The notes under the pieces were generated by a model. That model saw only the letters and a program-made list of their open reading frames with translations. It did no database searches and was not told the origin of the DNA. Shown here piece by piece: positions 14,255 through 22,308 of a stretch of 64,000 bases of DNA. The translations under genes and the position numbers were made by a program. The number at the start of each line of letters is the position of its first letter. The first letter of the stretch is position 1. The stretch is taken from positions 520,577 to 584,576 of the forward strand of contig NZ_FOMJ01000001.1 in assembly GCF_900112605.1 (NCBI RefSeq), written 5' to 3'. Origin of the DNA: Thiohalospira halophila DSM 15071. Lineage in GTDB: Bacteria; Pseudomonadota; Gammaproteobacteria; Thiohalospirales; Thiohalospiraceae.

Positions 14255-14622
14255 CAGAGAAGGTCCACTGGTCGATTCGTCATGGGATGCACGTACCTGA
14301 ATTCCGAGTCTAGCTCAATGTTGCACAGGTCAAGGAAGGCTCGAAAGCAGTTCTCCGGTTCACCACAGGCCAGCGATTCCGGCTTGATGTTTAGCTCTGT
14401 GGTACTCGCGATGCTGTCGATGTTGTCGACTACATCATGATCATTGACGTGATAATGGGGGCCATAGATGGCTTTTCCGTGCTGGCGGCTTGCCTTTTCC
14501 TCATGAGGGACCACCTCGATCTGGAAGATCCGGTGAAGATGGCCCATCCACAGGAAAAGAGTATAGCTCTCCTTGCAGGCATCTATCAGCTGCGGGATAC
14601 GGTACTGCAGCCTTACCTCCAA
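14254..14622 (-). CDS. Uncharacterised 122-aa HxH-motif protein
   Basis: I do not recognise this family with confidence. The frame runs from a TTG at 14622 to a stop that shares one base with the DUF1828 start. The visible features are a Leu/Trp-rich N-terminal third (YTLFLWMGHLHRIFQIEV), a central GPHYHVNDHDVVDN block with closely spaced His and Asp that could bind a metal, and an acidic C-terminus ending in TNRPVDLL. A later ATG (residue 26) is an alternative start. The GxHxH-like block recalls small partner proteins found beside DUF1828-type genes, but this is only an impression. Codons are less GC-rich than in the core genes. Confidence 0.55.
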   Translation of the reverse strand: MEVRLQYRIPQLIDACKESYTLFLWMGHLHRIFQIEVVPHEEKASRQHGKAIYGPHYHVNDHDVVDNIDSIASTTELNIKPESLACGEPENCFRAFLDLCNIELDSEFRYVHPMTNRPVDLL

Positions 14623-14648
14623 CCCCTGCTAGGCTACATCCTCTCGGT

Positions 14649-14656
14649 CAAAGACC
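14649..14656. repeat. Target-site duplication, left copy
   Basis: CAAAGACC, identical to the copy at 16063-16070 on the other side of the insertion sequence. Eight bases is the usual ISL3 duplication length. Confidence 0.85.
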
Positions 14657-16062
14657 GGCTCTATCCAGATCTGTGTGGGTAGCGGTATCCATGGCGTCAG
14701 GCGGCCCGGGCCCCAGATGTTGGGGTATGGGGTGCCGCCGGTAGTTGACTGAGCTTTGCCCCGACCAGGTAGGCCATGGTGATGAGGTTCCGGGTGGTTC
14801 GGTAACCCCGTGCCCGGGCCTTCGCGGCCTGGATGTGGGCATTGAGCCCTTCCACCCGGCCGTTGGTCAGGCGGCTGTCGAAGGCGTTGAGGATGCCGTC
14901 CCAGTGGGCCCGCACGGTCAGCGCCAGGCGCTTGAAGGGGGCCAGCCGGCTGCGCCGGGCCCAGCGATACCAGGCGGTGAGCAGCGATTCGGCCTCCTTA
15001 CGGCCCGACTGGCTGCGGTAGAAGTCCCGCAGCGCCTCCTTGAGGCGCCAGGCCCGGGCCGTCTCCAGCCGCCGCCGGGAGAGGTGGTGGAGCTGCGTGA
15101 TTCGGCCGAGCTTCTGCTGGCGCGGGTCCTGCAGCCAGGCCCAGCGGGTGTGCTTGAGGGCCGGCTCGCGCTTGACCTCCTGTCGACGGACCTCGTCCAC
15201 GGCGGTATTGGCCAACTGGACGACGTGGAAGGCATCGAAGGTGATAGCTGCCTGCGGCAAGTGGCGGCCGAGGCCGGCGATATAGGCCCGGCTCATGTCG
15301 GTACAGGCGGCGGTGACCTGCTCCGGCGCCCCGCCGTGGGCGCGCAGGTCGGCCACGAAGTGGCCGACCGTCTGCTGGTCCCGGCCCGGACAGGCGAAGA
15401 GCAATCGGCCGGTCTCGAGGTCATGGAACAACGTGATGTAGTGGTGGCCGCGCCGGGCGGCGGTCTCGTCGACGCCGATGGCGGTGACATCGGAATAGTC
15501 CTCGGCCGCCCGGGCGGTATCGACGTAGTGATGGAGGGTGCGCCAGACGGCGTCGTCGCCGAGGCCGACATGGCGGGCCACCGCCCGCACGGGCATCTGC
15601 TGGGCGAGGGCGACCACCATGGCCTCGAGCAATTGGCTGAAGCCGCTGCCGGGCCGAGCCCAGGGCACCGCCACCTGGCTGGTCCTGCCGCAGTGTTCAC
15701 AGCGCACCCGGGGGACATCGGCATGGATGTAGGCCCGGTGCTCGAAGAAGTGCAGGTGCTGCCAGGTCCGCTGCCGGGTGTCATGGACCGGCTGGTCGGC
15801 GGCGCCGCAGCTCGGACAGGCAAAGCGGCTGCCGGGGGCAAAGCCGACCTGGAAGTCGATGCGGCCGACCTCGGCATCGAAGGTCAGGTCCCGGACCTGC
15901 CAGGGTGCGGTCAGGCCCAGGGCGGCGGTGAACAGGGCATGCTCGCCGGACATGGCGGACTCCTTCGGGGCAGCAACACGGCACCCCAACATAATGGGGG
16001 TCACCCCCGCGGCGCTACCCGGCCTCGGCATGCCCGTCACCCACACAGATCACGAAGGGGCC
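14657..16062 (-). mobile_element. Complete ISL3-family insertion sequence (1406 bp)
   Basis: The element starts with GGC at both ends. Imperfect 24-bp terminal inverted repeats (14657-14680 and 16039-16062) share their inner 13 bases, GATCTGTGTGGGT, without mismatch. It is bounded by an 8-bp direct repeat, CAAAGACC. It holds one intact transposase gene reading leftward. Its GC content matches the chromosome and is higher than that of the island it interrupts. Intact ends, duplication and transposase indicate a fairly recent, possibly still active insertion. Confidence 0.9.
14697..15953 (-). CDS. ISL3-family transposase
   Basis: A 418-residue DDE transposase. The N-terminus holds a zinc-finger-like module (ACPSCG ... 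VRCEHCG), then a helix-turn-helix region. The catalytic core shows AIGVDETAARRGHHY (first Asp), TDMSRAYIAG and ITFDAFHVVQLAN (second Asp), and LTNGRVEGLNAHIQ with the final Glu near residue 385. The ATG at 15953 is preferred because GAAGGAG lies seven bases upstream; the frame is open further back to 16046. No frameshift is visible, so the enzyme is probably functional. The protein moves its own element by cut-and-paste or copy-paste; the mechanism of this family is not fully settled. Confidence 0.93.
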   Translation of the reverse strand: MSGEHALFTAALGLTAPWQVRDLTFDAEVGRIDFQVGFAPGSRFACPSCGAADQPVHDTRQRTWQHLHFFEHRAYIHADVPRVRCEHCGRTSQVAVPWARPGSGFSQLLEAMVVALAQQMPVRAVARHVGLGDDAVWRTLHHYVDTARAAEDYSDVTAIGVDETAARRGHHYITLFHDLETGRLLFACPGRDQQTVGHFVADLRAHGGAPEQVTAACTDMSRAYIAGLGRHLPQAAITFDAFHVVQLANTAVDEVRRQEVKREPALKHTRWAWLQDPRQQKLGRITQLHHLSRRRLETARAWRLKEALRDFYRSQSGRKEAESLLTAWYRWARRSRLAPFKRLALTVRAHWDGILNAFDSRLTNGRVEGLNAHIQAAKARARGYRTTRNLITMAYLVGAKLSQLPAAPHTPTSGARAA

Positions 16063-16070
16063 CAAAGACC
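16063..16070. repeat. Target-site duplication, right copy
   Basis: CAAAGACC, matching 14649-14656. Deleting the element plus one copy restores the interrupted 62-codon frame. Confidence 0.85.
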
Positions 16071-16203
16071 GGCTGAAGGATACACTGGCGATACGCACTG
16101 TTACTCGGCTTGTCTCGCCACTCCATGGGGCCATAGAGACGCTTCGGGAGCCGAATGTACTCCCAGCACTGTTCGGTCGTGATGGTGTTCAAGCTTCCAT
16201 CCT

Positions 16204-17046
16204 TTAGAGCTGGTCTATGGCCTGCCGCCACACGAACTCGGTCACCACCGGGATCTCGTACTCCATGGCCTTCTCTACCTTCCGGCCGAAGGTGCTGTAG
16301 GCCCAGTCGCGGCTGGCGATGTCCCCAACGACGACGAAGTCCACCTTCTTGCTGACGTTACCCGCCACTGCACCGCCCGCCTCCTTCGTCCGACGCTCGC
16401 AGTGGGACCGGGGGCCGCTGACGAACTGGCCCGTCAGGCACAGCCGGCTCCCGGAAACCGGGATCACCCCCTCCGTCACTTCCGGCTGCACCGGAAGCCC
16501 CCGGATGGCACCAGACTCTGCAGGGTTTCCTCCCACCAAGCGCTCCGCGACCCCCATGAGGTCCTGGCGCTCGAGCTCGCCGACGCAGCCAGCCCGCATG
16601 GCCTCCTCCACCCGATGACGGACTTCAGAAAGCGGCCAGTGGCTCCACTCCTCCGCACGGCGGGTCCAGAAGCGCAGCCGCTCCACCTCGTCATCCACCA
16701 GTGACTGGTCGGCCGTGATGCCTCGAAGTAGACCGATGAGTTCCGTGGTAATGGCATCCCGATTTTCGGACGCCCCTACCCGCCGCTCGCCTGCCTCCCG
16801 CATACGGGTGATGGCCTCGTCGATCTCCTGGAGTTCAGTCGAGGTGATCACCCCGTCGTGCAGGGCATCCTCCGTAACCTCCAGGAGCGCGGAGGCATCG
16901 GGATCGGACCGAAGGTAGGGGTTATCGCGGAGCCAGGTATCCAGCCAGAGAACCTCGTCATCCACTAGATAACCGTCCGCCTGGATGCCATCCAGGAATC
17001 CCATTAGCTCCCTCAGAGCCGCGTCGGTTCTGGATTCGGCGGGCAT
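16204..17046 (-). CDS. Duplicated TerB-like helical repeats fused to a C-terminal BRCT domain
   Basis: A 280-residue island protein. Two related helical segments form the N-terminal half: LMGFLDGIQADGYLVDDEVL (about residues 14-33) and LIGLLRGITADQSLVDDEVE (about 102-121). They share the pattern GxxADxxLVDDEV and recall the acidic metal-binding helices of TerB/DnaJ-like tellurite-resistance proteins. Residues 195-275 form a BRCT domain of the bacterial DNA-ligase type (LCLTGQF ... ERRTKEAGG ... DFVVVGD), which usually binds DNA ends or phosphoproteins. The start at 17046 has GGAGG five bases upstream; an ATG at 17067 is also possible. It is the first gene of the island operon. The function is unknown; a DNA-damage or defence role is only inferred. 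Confidence 0.65.
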   Translation of the reverse strand: MPAESRTDAALRELMGFLDGIQADGYLVDDEVLWLDTWLRDNPYLRSDPDASALLEVTEDALHDGVITSTELQEIDEAITRMREAGERRVGASENRDAITTELIGLLRGITADQSLVDDEVERLRFWTRRAEEWSHWPLSEVRHRVEEAMRAGCVGELERQDLMGVAERLVGGNPAESGAIRGLPVQPEVTEGVIPVSGSRLCLTGQFVSGPRSHCERRTKEAGGAVAGNVSKKVDFVVVGDIASRDWAYSTFGRKVEKAMEYEIPVVTEFVWRQAIDQL

Positions 17047-17155
17047 CATGACCTCCATGTCTTGCATAGACAGGCTGACTCTATCAGTCGAGCCTGATCA
17101 CTTGAATCGTCCCCGGGAACGAGTTCGACGCGGCTTCATCCCTGCCGCCGGTGGG

Positions 17156-17184
17156 TTGGCCGCCGGCCAGGGACGCTCTATGCT
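17156..17184 (+). promoter_or_regulatory. Candidate sigma-70 promoter
   Basis: TTGGCC (17156-17161) and TATGCT (17179-17184) with a 17-base spacer lie 71 bases before the start of the 89-aa gene and point toward it. Confidence 0.45.
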
Positions 17185-17255
17185 CGGAATCAGTGAGACC
17201 CGGAGCCGGCATGTGCGGCAGGGGGCTGGTGCACAAGCGACCCATGAGTGAGTTC

Positions 17256-17525
17256 ATGAGCGATGATAACGAGAAACAGGCCCGCGATCTCCTGGGCCGG
17301 ACCGTCGACTACCGCGGCCGGACCTGCCGTGTGGTGGAGCTACTGGACGATCCCCCCGCCCTCATCCTTCAGGATGAGGGCAGCGGGACGGAGATGCAGG
17401 CCAACCAGCACGGTGAGGCCCATCGCCGGGTCCCGCGGAACTACACGGTGGCCCTCTATCACTACAATGCCGCGGGCGAGCGGGAGGTCCATCCGGATTT
17501 CCGCGCCCTCCAGGCCGCCGACTGA
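17256..17525 (+). CDS. Uncharacterised 89-aa protein
   Basis: A small, acidic, single-domain protein of unrecognised family. It begins MSDDNEKQARDLLGRTVDYRGRTCRVV and contains a beta-rich core (ALILQDEGSGTEMQANQ, YTVALYHYNAAGE) that looks like a small SH3- or Tudor-like barrel. There are no membrane or signal segments. ATG at 17244 or 17256 are both possible; neither has a strong ribosome site. Codon use matches the core genome, so it is probably a native gene at the island edge. It is convergent with kdsB. No function is assigned. Confidence 0.6.
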   Translation: MSDDNEKQARDLLGRTVDYRGRTCRVVELLDDPPALILQDEGSGTEMQANQHGEAHRRVPRNYTVALYHYNAAGEREVHPDFRALQAAD

Positions 17526-17535
17526 CGGGTCGGCC

Positions 17536-18300
17536 CTACCCTCGACGCGCCAGGGCCGCCTCGGCCCGCGCCAGGTCGGCCTCGGTATCCACGCCGTGGC
17601 CCGGCGGCTCCAGGGCCTCGGCGACGTGGATCCGGTGGCCGTGATAGAGGACGCGCAGCTGCTCCAGCGCCTCGGCCTCCTCCAGCCGGCACTCCCCGTC
17701 CAGGGGATACTCCCGCAGAAAGCCGACACGGTAGGCATAGATCCCGACATGGCGGAGGAATTCACCGCGCTCCGGTAAGCGCCCGGCATCCTCGGCGAAG
17801 GCGTCGCGCTCCCAGGGGATGGGGGCCCGGCTGAAATAGAGCGCCCACCCCCGGGCATCGTGGACGACCTTGACCACGTGGGGGTCGTGGAGCTCTTCCG
17901 CCGAGCGGATCCGGGTGGCCAGGGTCGCCATCTCTCCCTCCGGGTGGGCGGCCAGGTCGGCGGCCACCTGGTGGATGATGGCCGGTGGCATCAGGGGCTC
18001 ATCCCCCTGGAGATTCACTACCACGTCGTCGTCGTCCCAGTCGGCCTCGCGTGCCAGGATGACCAGGCGCTCCGTCCCCGAACGCAGGCGCGCCGGCGTC
18101 ATCGCGGCGCGCCCGCCAAAGGCCTCCACCGTCCCCGCCACCCGTTCGTCATCGGTGGCCACGACGACCTCCGTCGCCCCGCTCTCGCTCGCCCGGTCCC
18201 AGACGTGCTGGACCAGGGGCCGACCGCCGAGATTGCGCAGCGGCTTGCCCGGCAGGCGGCTGGCATCATGGCGCGCCGGGATGACAACCCGGAATCTCAT
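17536..18300 (-). CDS. kdsB: 3-deoxy-manno-octulosonate cytidylyltransferase
   Basis: Activates Kdo with CTP to CMP-Kdo, the donor for the LPS inner core. At 254 residues it has the family length. The N-terminal [15 protein letters not shown] is the nucleotidyltransferase motif, and [10 protein letters not shown] holds the metal/CTP-binding Asp. The start overlaps the end of the Trm112-like gene (ATGA). It is the last gene of the comEC-to-kdsB operon, and its order after lpxK and the small Trm112 protein is the same as in Escherichia coli (lpxK-ycaR-kdsB). Confidence 0.96.
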   Translation of the reverse strand: MRFRVVIPARHDASRLPGKPLRNLGGRPLVQHVWDRASESGATEVVVATDDERVAGTVEAFGGRAAMTPARLRSGTERLVILAREADWDDDDVVVNLQGDEPLMPPAIIHQVAADLAAHPEGEMATLATRIRSAEELHDPHVVKVVHDARGWALYFSRAPIPWERDAFAEDAGRLPERGEFLRHVGIYAYRVGFLREYPLDGECRLEEAEALEQLRVLYHGHRIHVAEALEPPGHGVDTEADLARAEAALARRG

Positions 18301-18482
18301 GCCGGATCCAGCTCGTCCGGGGTCAGCTTGCGGGCCTCGTCCTCCAGCATCACCGGGATCCCGTCCCGAACGGGAAAGGCGAGGCGCTCGGCCCGGCAGA
18401 TGAGTTCGTCCCGCTCGCGGTCGTGGATCAACGGCCCCTTGCAGGTGGGACAGGCCAGGATATCCAGCAGGTGCTTATCCAT
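18297..18482 (-). CDS. ycaR: Trm112-family small protein (YcaR-like)
   Basis: A 61-residue protein of the UPF0434/Trm112 family. Two Cys in [13 protein letters not shown] form half of a zinc-finger-like fold, a third lies in [12 protein letters not shown], and the conserved [15 protein letters not shown] block follows. Family members activate methyltransferases in eukaryotes; the bacterial role beside lpxK and kdsB is unknown. It overlaps both neighbours, so it is translated in step with them. Confidence 0.9.
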   Translation of the reverse strand: MDKHLLDILACPTCKGPLIHDRERDELICRAERLAFPVRDGIPVMLEDEARKLTPDELDPA

Positions 18483-19461
18483 GGTGTTTCGCCTCCAGGC
18501 GGTTGACGATGGCCTCGGCCAGGCCCGGCTCCGGTTCCGCGGTCACCGGCAGGAACCAGTGGCGCGGTTCCCCGGCGCGGGCGTGTTTCATGGCGTCCTT
18601 TTCGGTCATCAGCACGGGCTGGGAACCGGGGAAGTCGACGTCCCCCGGCTCGTAGTCGTGATGATCGGGGAAGGCGTGGGGTATCACGCGCAGTCCCTGC
18701 CTCCGCACGGTAACGAAGAAGCGCTCCGGATCCCCGATCCCGGCAACGGCGTGGACCTCGGGGCCCAGCTCCGCGGCCGGGCAGCTCTCGCCGGTGATCA
18801 GGTTCACCGGATCGCCGACCGCCAGGCGCATGCCCCGCTCGTCCTCGGAGAGAGGGGTCCCGTTGCAGACGCGGAAATCGACGGACCGACGCCGGCCCAG
18901 GGGTTCGCGCAGGGGACCGGCGGGCAGACAGCGGCCATTCCCGTAGCGGCGCCGTCCATCCAGGATCTCGATCTCGATATCCCGTTGAAGCCGGTAGTGT
19001 TGCAGGCCGTCGTCGGTGACCACGACATCCACCTCGGCATGGCGCACCAGTTCCCTGGCCGCCTCCAGCCGGTCCGGACCCACTGCCATGGGGCGCTGGG
19101 TCCGGCGTGCGATAAGCAGTGCCTCGTCCCCGACTACCACGGGGTCGGAATCGGGGCGGACCTGCTGCGGCCAGCTGGCCGCCTGCCCCCCGTAGCCGCG
19201 ACTGACCACGCCGGGGGCGTAGCCGGCCTGGCGCAGGGCCTCCACCAGCCAGATGGTGAAGGGGGTCTTGCCGGTTCCCCCCACCGTGAGATTGCCCACC
19301 ACGATAACCGGGACACCGGCGGCACCCGATGGCCGCAGCCGCGCCCGATAGGCCATCCGGCGCAGCATCGCCAGCCCGCACCAGAGCCATCCCAGCGGCG
19401 CCAGGGTCCGGCTGACGGCGTCGTCCCGCTCCCAGTAGGCCGGTCGAACCCTCACTACCAC
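18475..19461 (-). CDS. lpxK: Tetraacyldisaccharide 4'-kinase
   Basis: Phosphorylates the lipid A precursor at the 4' position on the inner membrane to give lipid IVA. The Walker A motif [13 protein letters not shown] is near residue 58 and the conserved [12 protein letters not shown], with the catalytic Asp region, near 145. An N-terminal hydrophobic/amphipathic segment ([19 protein letters not shown]) anchors it to the membrane. The start is a GTG at 19461 (or 19455) overlapping the preceding stop. The 328 residues match the family. It lies in the lipid A operon between a Kdo-transferase-like gene and ycaR. Confidence 0.95.
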   Translation of the reverse strand: MVVRVRPAYWERDDAVSRTLAPLGWLWCGLAMLRRMAYRARLRPSGAAGVPVIVVGNLTVGGTGKTPFTIWLVEALRQAGYAPGVVSRGYGGQAASWPQQVRPDSDPVVVGDEALLIARRTQRPMAVGPDRLEAARELVRHAEVDVVVTDDGLQHYRLQRDIEIEILDGRRRYGNGRCLPAGPLREPLGRRRSVDFRVCNGTPLSEDERGMRLAVGDPVNLITGESCPAAELGPEVHAVAGIGDPERFFVTVRRQGLRVIPHAFPDHHDYEPGDVDFPGSQPVLMTEKDAMKHARAGEPRHWFLPVTAEPEPGLAEAIVNRLEAKHHG

Positions 19462-20567
19462 GCGTAGATCCTCTCCAGCAATCGATTCACGGCCGCATCC
19501 GCCTCCCGGCGGACGGCCCAGAAGTGGCGCCGGCAGGCGCTGCCCATCTCCCGCGCCGCCAGGGGGTCATCCAGCCAGCCCTGCCACGCCGCCAGCGCCG
19601 CCTCGTCACCGCTACCCACTACCGGGCAGGGGAGCGCCCCGGTGGCATCGGCGGGGAGCGAGACGGCCGAGGTCACCGGCCGATGCCCCGCCAGCGCCTG
19701 CCAGCGCGCCGCCGGGAGGTCCTCGAAGAGGTGGATCGACTCGGCCGAGACGGCCAGCGCCGGATTCCAGCGCGGGTCATCCACCACCATGAGGGTCCCT
19801 GCCGGCAGCGGCTTCCGATCCCAGTCGGCGAGCCGCGGCAGATGCGCGGGCACCTTCGCCCCGGGTGCCGGGCTGGCGAAGAGGACCCCCTGGGATGCCA
19901 GGGGGTGGGCACGCCAGGTCGCCTCCAGCCCTCGCCAGTCACTGACGCCGATGAACCAGGCCAGCCGGTCGCCACCCAGAAGGGCCGGCAGGACCGGCTC
20001 CACCTGGGCCTCGGCCAGCAGGGTCAGGGGATCGGCCGCGGGGGCGATATCCTCGGCCCGCCCCTGCCACGCATCGGCCGTGTCGCTATCCGCGGGCAGC
20101 GCCGCCTCTACCGAGGCACCCGCCGGCCCGGAGCGAACCGCCACCCGGTGGGATATCCCCTCCAGTGCCGGCGTCGGGGCCCTGCCCACCCCGATCACCC
20201 CGAGGGGCGCCAGCCGCTCGGCCACTCGGCCCTGGGCCCGTGGCACGGGGTCCGGGCCATAGCCCAGGGCCACCTTCTCCCGGGAGCAGCCCTCCAGCCG
20301 CTCCCGCAGAATGGCACGGTCCTCCTCCGGGTAGGTCAGCACCAGCCGCAGGTCCAGGCGGGACTGACGCAGGGCGCCCAGCAGGTCGGCGGCCAGGCGC
20401 AGATTATCCGCACCCTCTCCCGCCTGGATCCAGACCAGGGGGCTGCGCCCCTCCGGCGGGCGCAGCCGGCCCCGCCGTGCATGATAGCGCCGCCGGTTGT
20501 GCCGGAGGTCGGACCAGTCCGCGCGCCGGCGCTGCCAGAACCCGGCACTGCCCCGTCCGTCAGCCAT
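19455..20567 (-). CDS. Diverged Kdo-transferase-like (GT30-like) protein
   Basis: A 370-residue protein translated from an ATG inside the end of msbA. Residues 45-75 (LVWIQAGEGADNLRLAADLL) and GYGPDPVPRAQGRVAERLAPLGV follow the layout of the WaaA/KdtA N-terminal domain, where the usual motifs are W-I-H-A-x-S-x-G-E and Y-x-P-x-D. The C-terminal half (LAWFIGVSDWRGLEATW ... PALAVSAESIHLFEDLPAARWQAL) resembles the second GT-B domain. The classical WaaA membrane anchor and the E-x-E-x-W-P-N block are not visible, so activity is uncertain. Position between msbA and lpxK supports a role in LPS inner-core assembly. It could also be an unrelated GT-B protein. Confidence 0.5.
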   Translation of the reverse strand: MADGRGSAGFWQRRRADWSDLRHNRRRYHARRGRLRPPEGRSPLVWIQAGEGADNLRLAADLLGALRQSRLDLRLVLTYPEEDRAILRERLEGCSREKVALGYGPDPVPRAQGRVAERLAPLGVIGVGRAPTPALEGISHRVAVRSGPAGASVEAALPADSDTADAWQGRAEDIAPAADPLTLLAEAQVEPVLPALLGGDRLAWFIGVSDWRGLEATWRAHPLASQGVLFASPAPGAKVPAHLPRLADWDRKPLPAGTLMVVDDPRWNPALAVSAESIHLFEDLPAARWQALAGHRPVTSAVSLPADATGALPCPVVGSGDEAALAAWQGWLDDPLAAREMGSACRRHFWAVRREADAAVNRLLERIYAW

Positions 20568-22308
20568 CGAACTGCGCCTGGTGGAGATCCGCATAGGCGC
20601 CGCCGTGGGCCAGGAGTTCGGCGTGGGTCCCTGCCTCCACCAGCCGCCCCCGGTCCATGACCGCGATCCGGTCGGCCCGCTCGATGGTGGAGAGGCGATG
20701 GGCGATGACCACCGTGGTCCTATCCTCCATGAGCGCCTCCAGTGCCTTCCGGATGTGGCGCTCCGACTCGTTGTCCAGTGCCGAGGTAGCCTCGTCCAGG
20801 ATGAGGATGGGCGCATCCTTGAGGATGGCGCGGGCGATGGCCACCCGCTGGCGCTGGCCGCCGGAGAGCAGCGCACCGTTCTCGCCGACCTCGGTATCCA
20901 GGCCGTCCGCGAGCTGGCCGGCGAAGTCGGTCACGTGGGCCAGCTCCGATGCCCGCTCCACGGCGGCCCGGTCCGCCCCCTCCCGGGCGTAGGCGATGTT
21001 CTCGGCCAGGGAGGCGTTGAAAAGCACTACATCCTGGCTGACCAGGGCGATCTGCTGGCGCAGGGATTTCAGTTCCAGTTCGGTCAGGTCGACGCCATCC
21101 AGACGCACTACGCCCTTCTGCGGGGAGTAGAAGCGCGGGATGAGGTTCACCAGAGTGGATTTACCGCCACCGGAACGGCCCACGATGGCCAGCGTCTCGC
21201 CCGAGGCGATTTGAAGGTCGATGCCGCGCAGAACCGGGGACTGGTCCTCGCCGTAGGCAAACCAGACCTGCTCGAAGTCGATGCGACCCTGGGCTCGCTC
21301 GATGCGGCGGGATCCGTCGTTGAGCTCCGGTGGGGTGTCCAGCAGGCCGAAGACGCTCTGGGAGGCGGCGATGCCCTGCTGCAGCACCGCATTGACCTTG
21401 GTCAGTCGCTTCACAGGCCCCAGCATCATGGCCATGGCCGCCATGAAGGACATGAAGGTCCCCACCGAGATCTCCTCGCGCATCCCCGGCAGGGTCGCGA
21501 TGTAGACCACGGCGGCGATGGCGATGGCCACCAGGAACTGGATCACCGGTACGCTGATGGCGTTGGTGGCCTCCTTCTTGAGCTGCTGGCGGCGGTTGTT
21601 CTCGTTGACCTTGGCGAACTGGCGCGCCTCCTCCCCCTCACCGCCGAAGATCTTGATGACCCGCTGGCCACCCACCGCCTCGTCGGTGGCGCTGCTCACG
21701 TCCCCCATGGAGACCTGGATCCGGCGCGAAAGCTTGCGAAAGCGCTGACTGACGCTGCGCACGATGAGGGCGAAGAGCGGCCCCAGGACGAGGAAGACCA
21801 GAACGAGGCGCGGGCTGAGCCAGATCATCCAGCCCAGCAGCCCCAGCACCGTCAGCGAATCCTTGATGAGGACGGTAATGGCCTGACTGGCCGCCTTGGC
21901 CACCTGCTCCACGTCGTAGTTGAGCTTGGAGATGATCCCGCCGGTGGAGGAGGTATCGAAGAAGGGGATGGGAAGGCGGAGGAGGTGGCGGAACATCTCC
22001 CCCCGCAGGTCCCGGACGACGCTGCGCGCCACCCACTTGATGGCGTAGCTGGAGCCGAAATCGGCAAAGGCACGGATGATGGCTACGCCGATGATCAGCC
22101 AGGGCATCCAGGTCACCAGGGTCGGGTCCTCCTCCACGAAGGTCCCGTCCATGAGCGGCTTCATCAGGGCGGCGAAGCCGGTCTCCGTGGCCGCCATGAT
22201 CACCATGGCCAGCACCCCGACCCCGAAGACCCGCCAGTAGGGCCAGGTATACCCCAGCAGCCGCTTGTACATCTCCAGCGGCCGATCTTCGGCCCGTCTC
22301 GTACTCAC
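20560..22308 (-). CDS. msbA: Lipid A export ATP-binding/permease protein
   Basis: Homodimeric ABC exporter flipping lipid A-core across the inner membrane. The 582 residues comprise a six-helix transmembrane domain (about 1-320) and an ATPase domain with Walker A VGRSGGGKSTL near 370, the signature LSGGQRQRVAIARA near 480, Walker B ILILDEATSALD and the switch His in VVIAHRLST. It overlaps exbD upstream (four bases) and the Kdo-transferase-like gene downstream (eight bases). Gene order with comEC, lpxK and kdsB is that of the conserved msbA cluster. Confidence 0.97.
   Translation of the reverse strand: MSTRRAEDRPLEMYKRLLGYTWPYWRVFGVGVLAMVIMAATETGFAALMKPLMDGTFVEEDPTLVTWMPWLIIGVAIIRAFADFGSSYAIKWVARSVVRDLRGEMFRHLLRLPIPFFDTSSTGGIISKLNYDVEQVAKAASQAITVLIKDSLTVLGLLGWMIWLSPRLVLVFLVLGPLFALIVRSVSQRFRKLSRRIQVSMGDVSSATDEAVGGQRVIKIFGGEGEEARQFAKVNENNRRQQLKKEATNAISVPVIQFLVAIAIAAVVYIATLPGMREEISVGTFMSFMAAMAMMLGPVKRLTKVNAVLQQGIAASQSVFGLLDTPPELNDGSRRIERAQGRIDFEQVWFAYGEDQSPVLRGIDLQIASGETLAIVGRSGGGKSTLVNLIPRFYSPQKGVVRLDGVDLTELELKSLRQQIALVSQDVVLFNASLAENIAYAREGADRAAVERASELAHVTDFAGQLADGLDTEVGENGALLSGGQRQRVAIARAILKDAPILILDEATSALDNESERHIRKALEALMEDRTTVVIAHRLSTIERADRIAVMDRGRLVEAGTHAELLAHGGAYADLHQAQFDG

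Larger units (their letters stand above)
14629..16231 (-). pseudogene. 62-codon island gene interrupted by the ISL3 element
   Basis: Removing bases 14649-16062, that is the insertion sequence and one copy of its target duplication, joins 16231-16063 to 14648-14629 and restores an open frame of 62 codons. It begins MAAGHRPALK, passes LYGPMEWRDKPSN and ends PVFDREDVA. The frame crosses the junction exactly at TTT-GAC. The ATG overlaps the end of the BRCT gene by 28 bases; a TTG at 16192 is an alternative. The restored stop is only six bases before the TTG of the 122-aa gene. No family is recognised. As it stands the gene reads into the insertion sequence and stops within its terminal repeat region. 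Confidence 0.6.

Noticed and set aside
14649-16074. 12-bp target duplication around the insertion sequence
   Set aside because: CAAAGACCGGCT matches over 12 bases, but the last four on the left belong to the element's own GGCT terminus; the inverted repeats align best with an 8-bp duplication.
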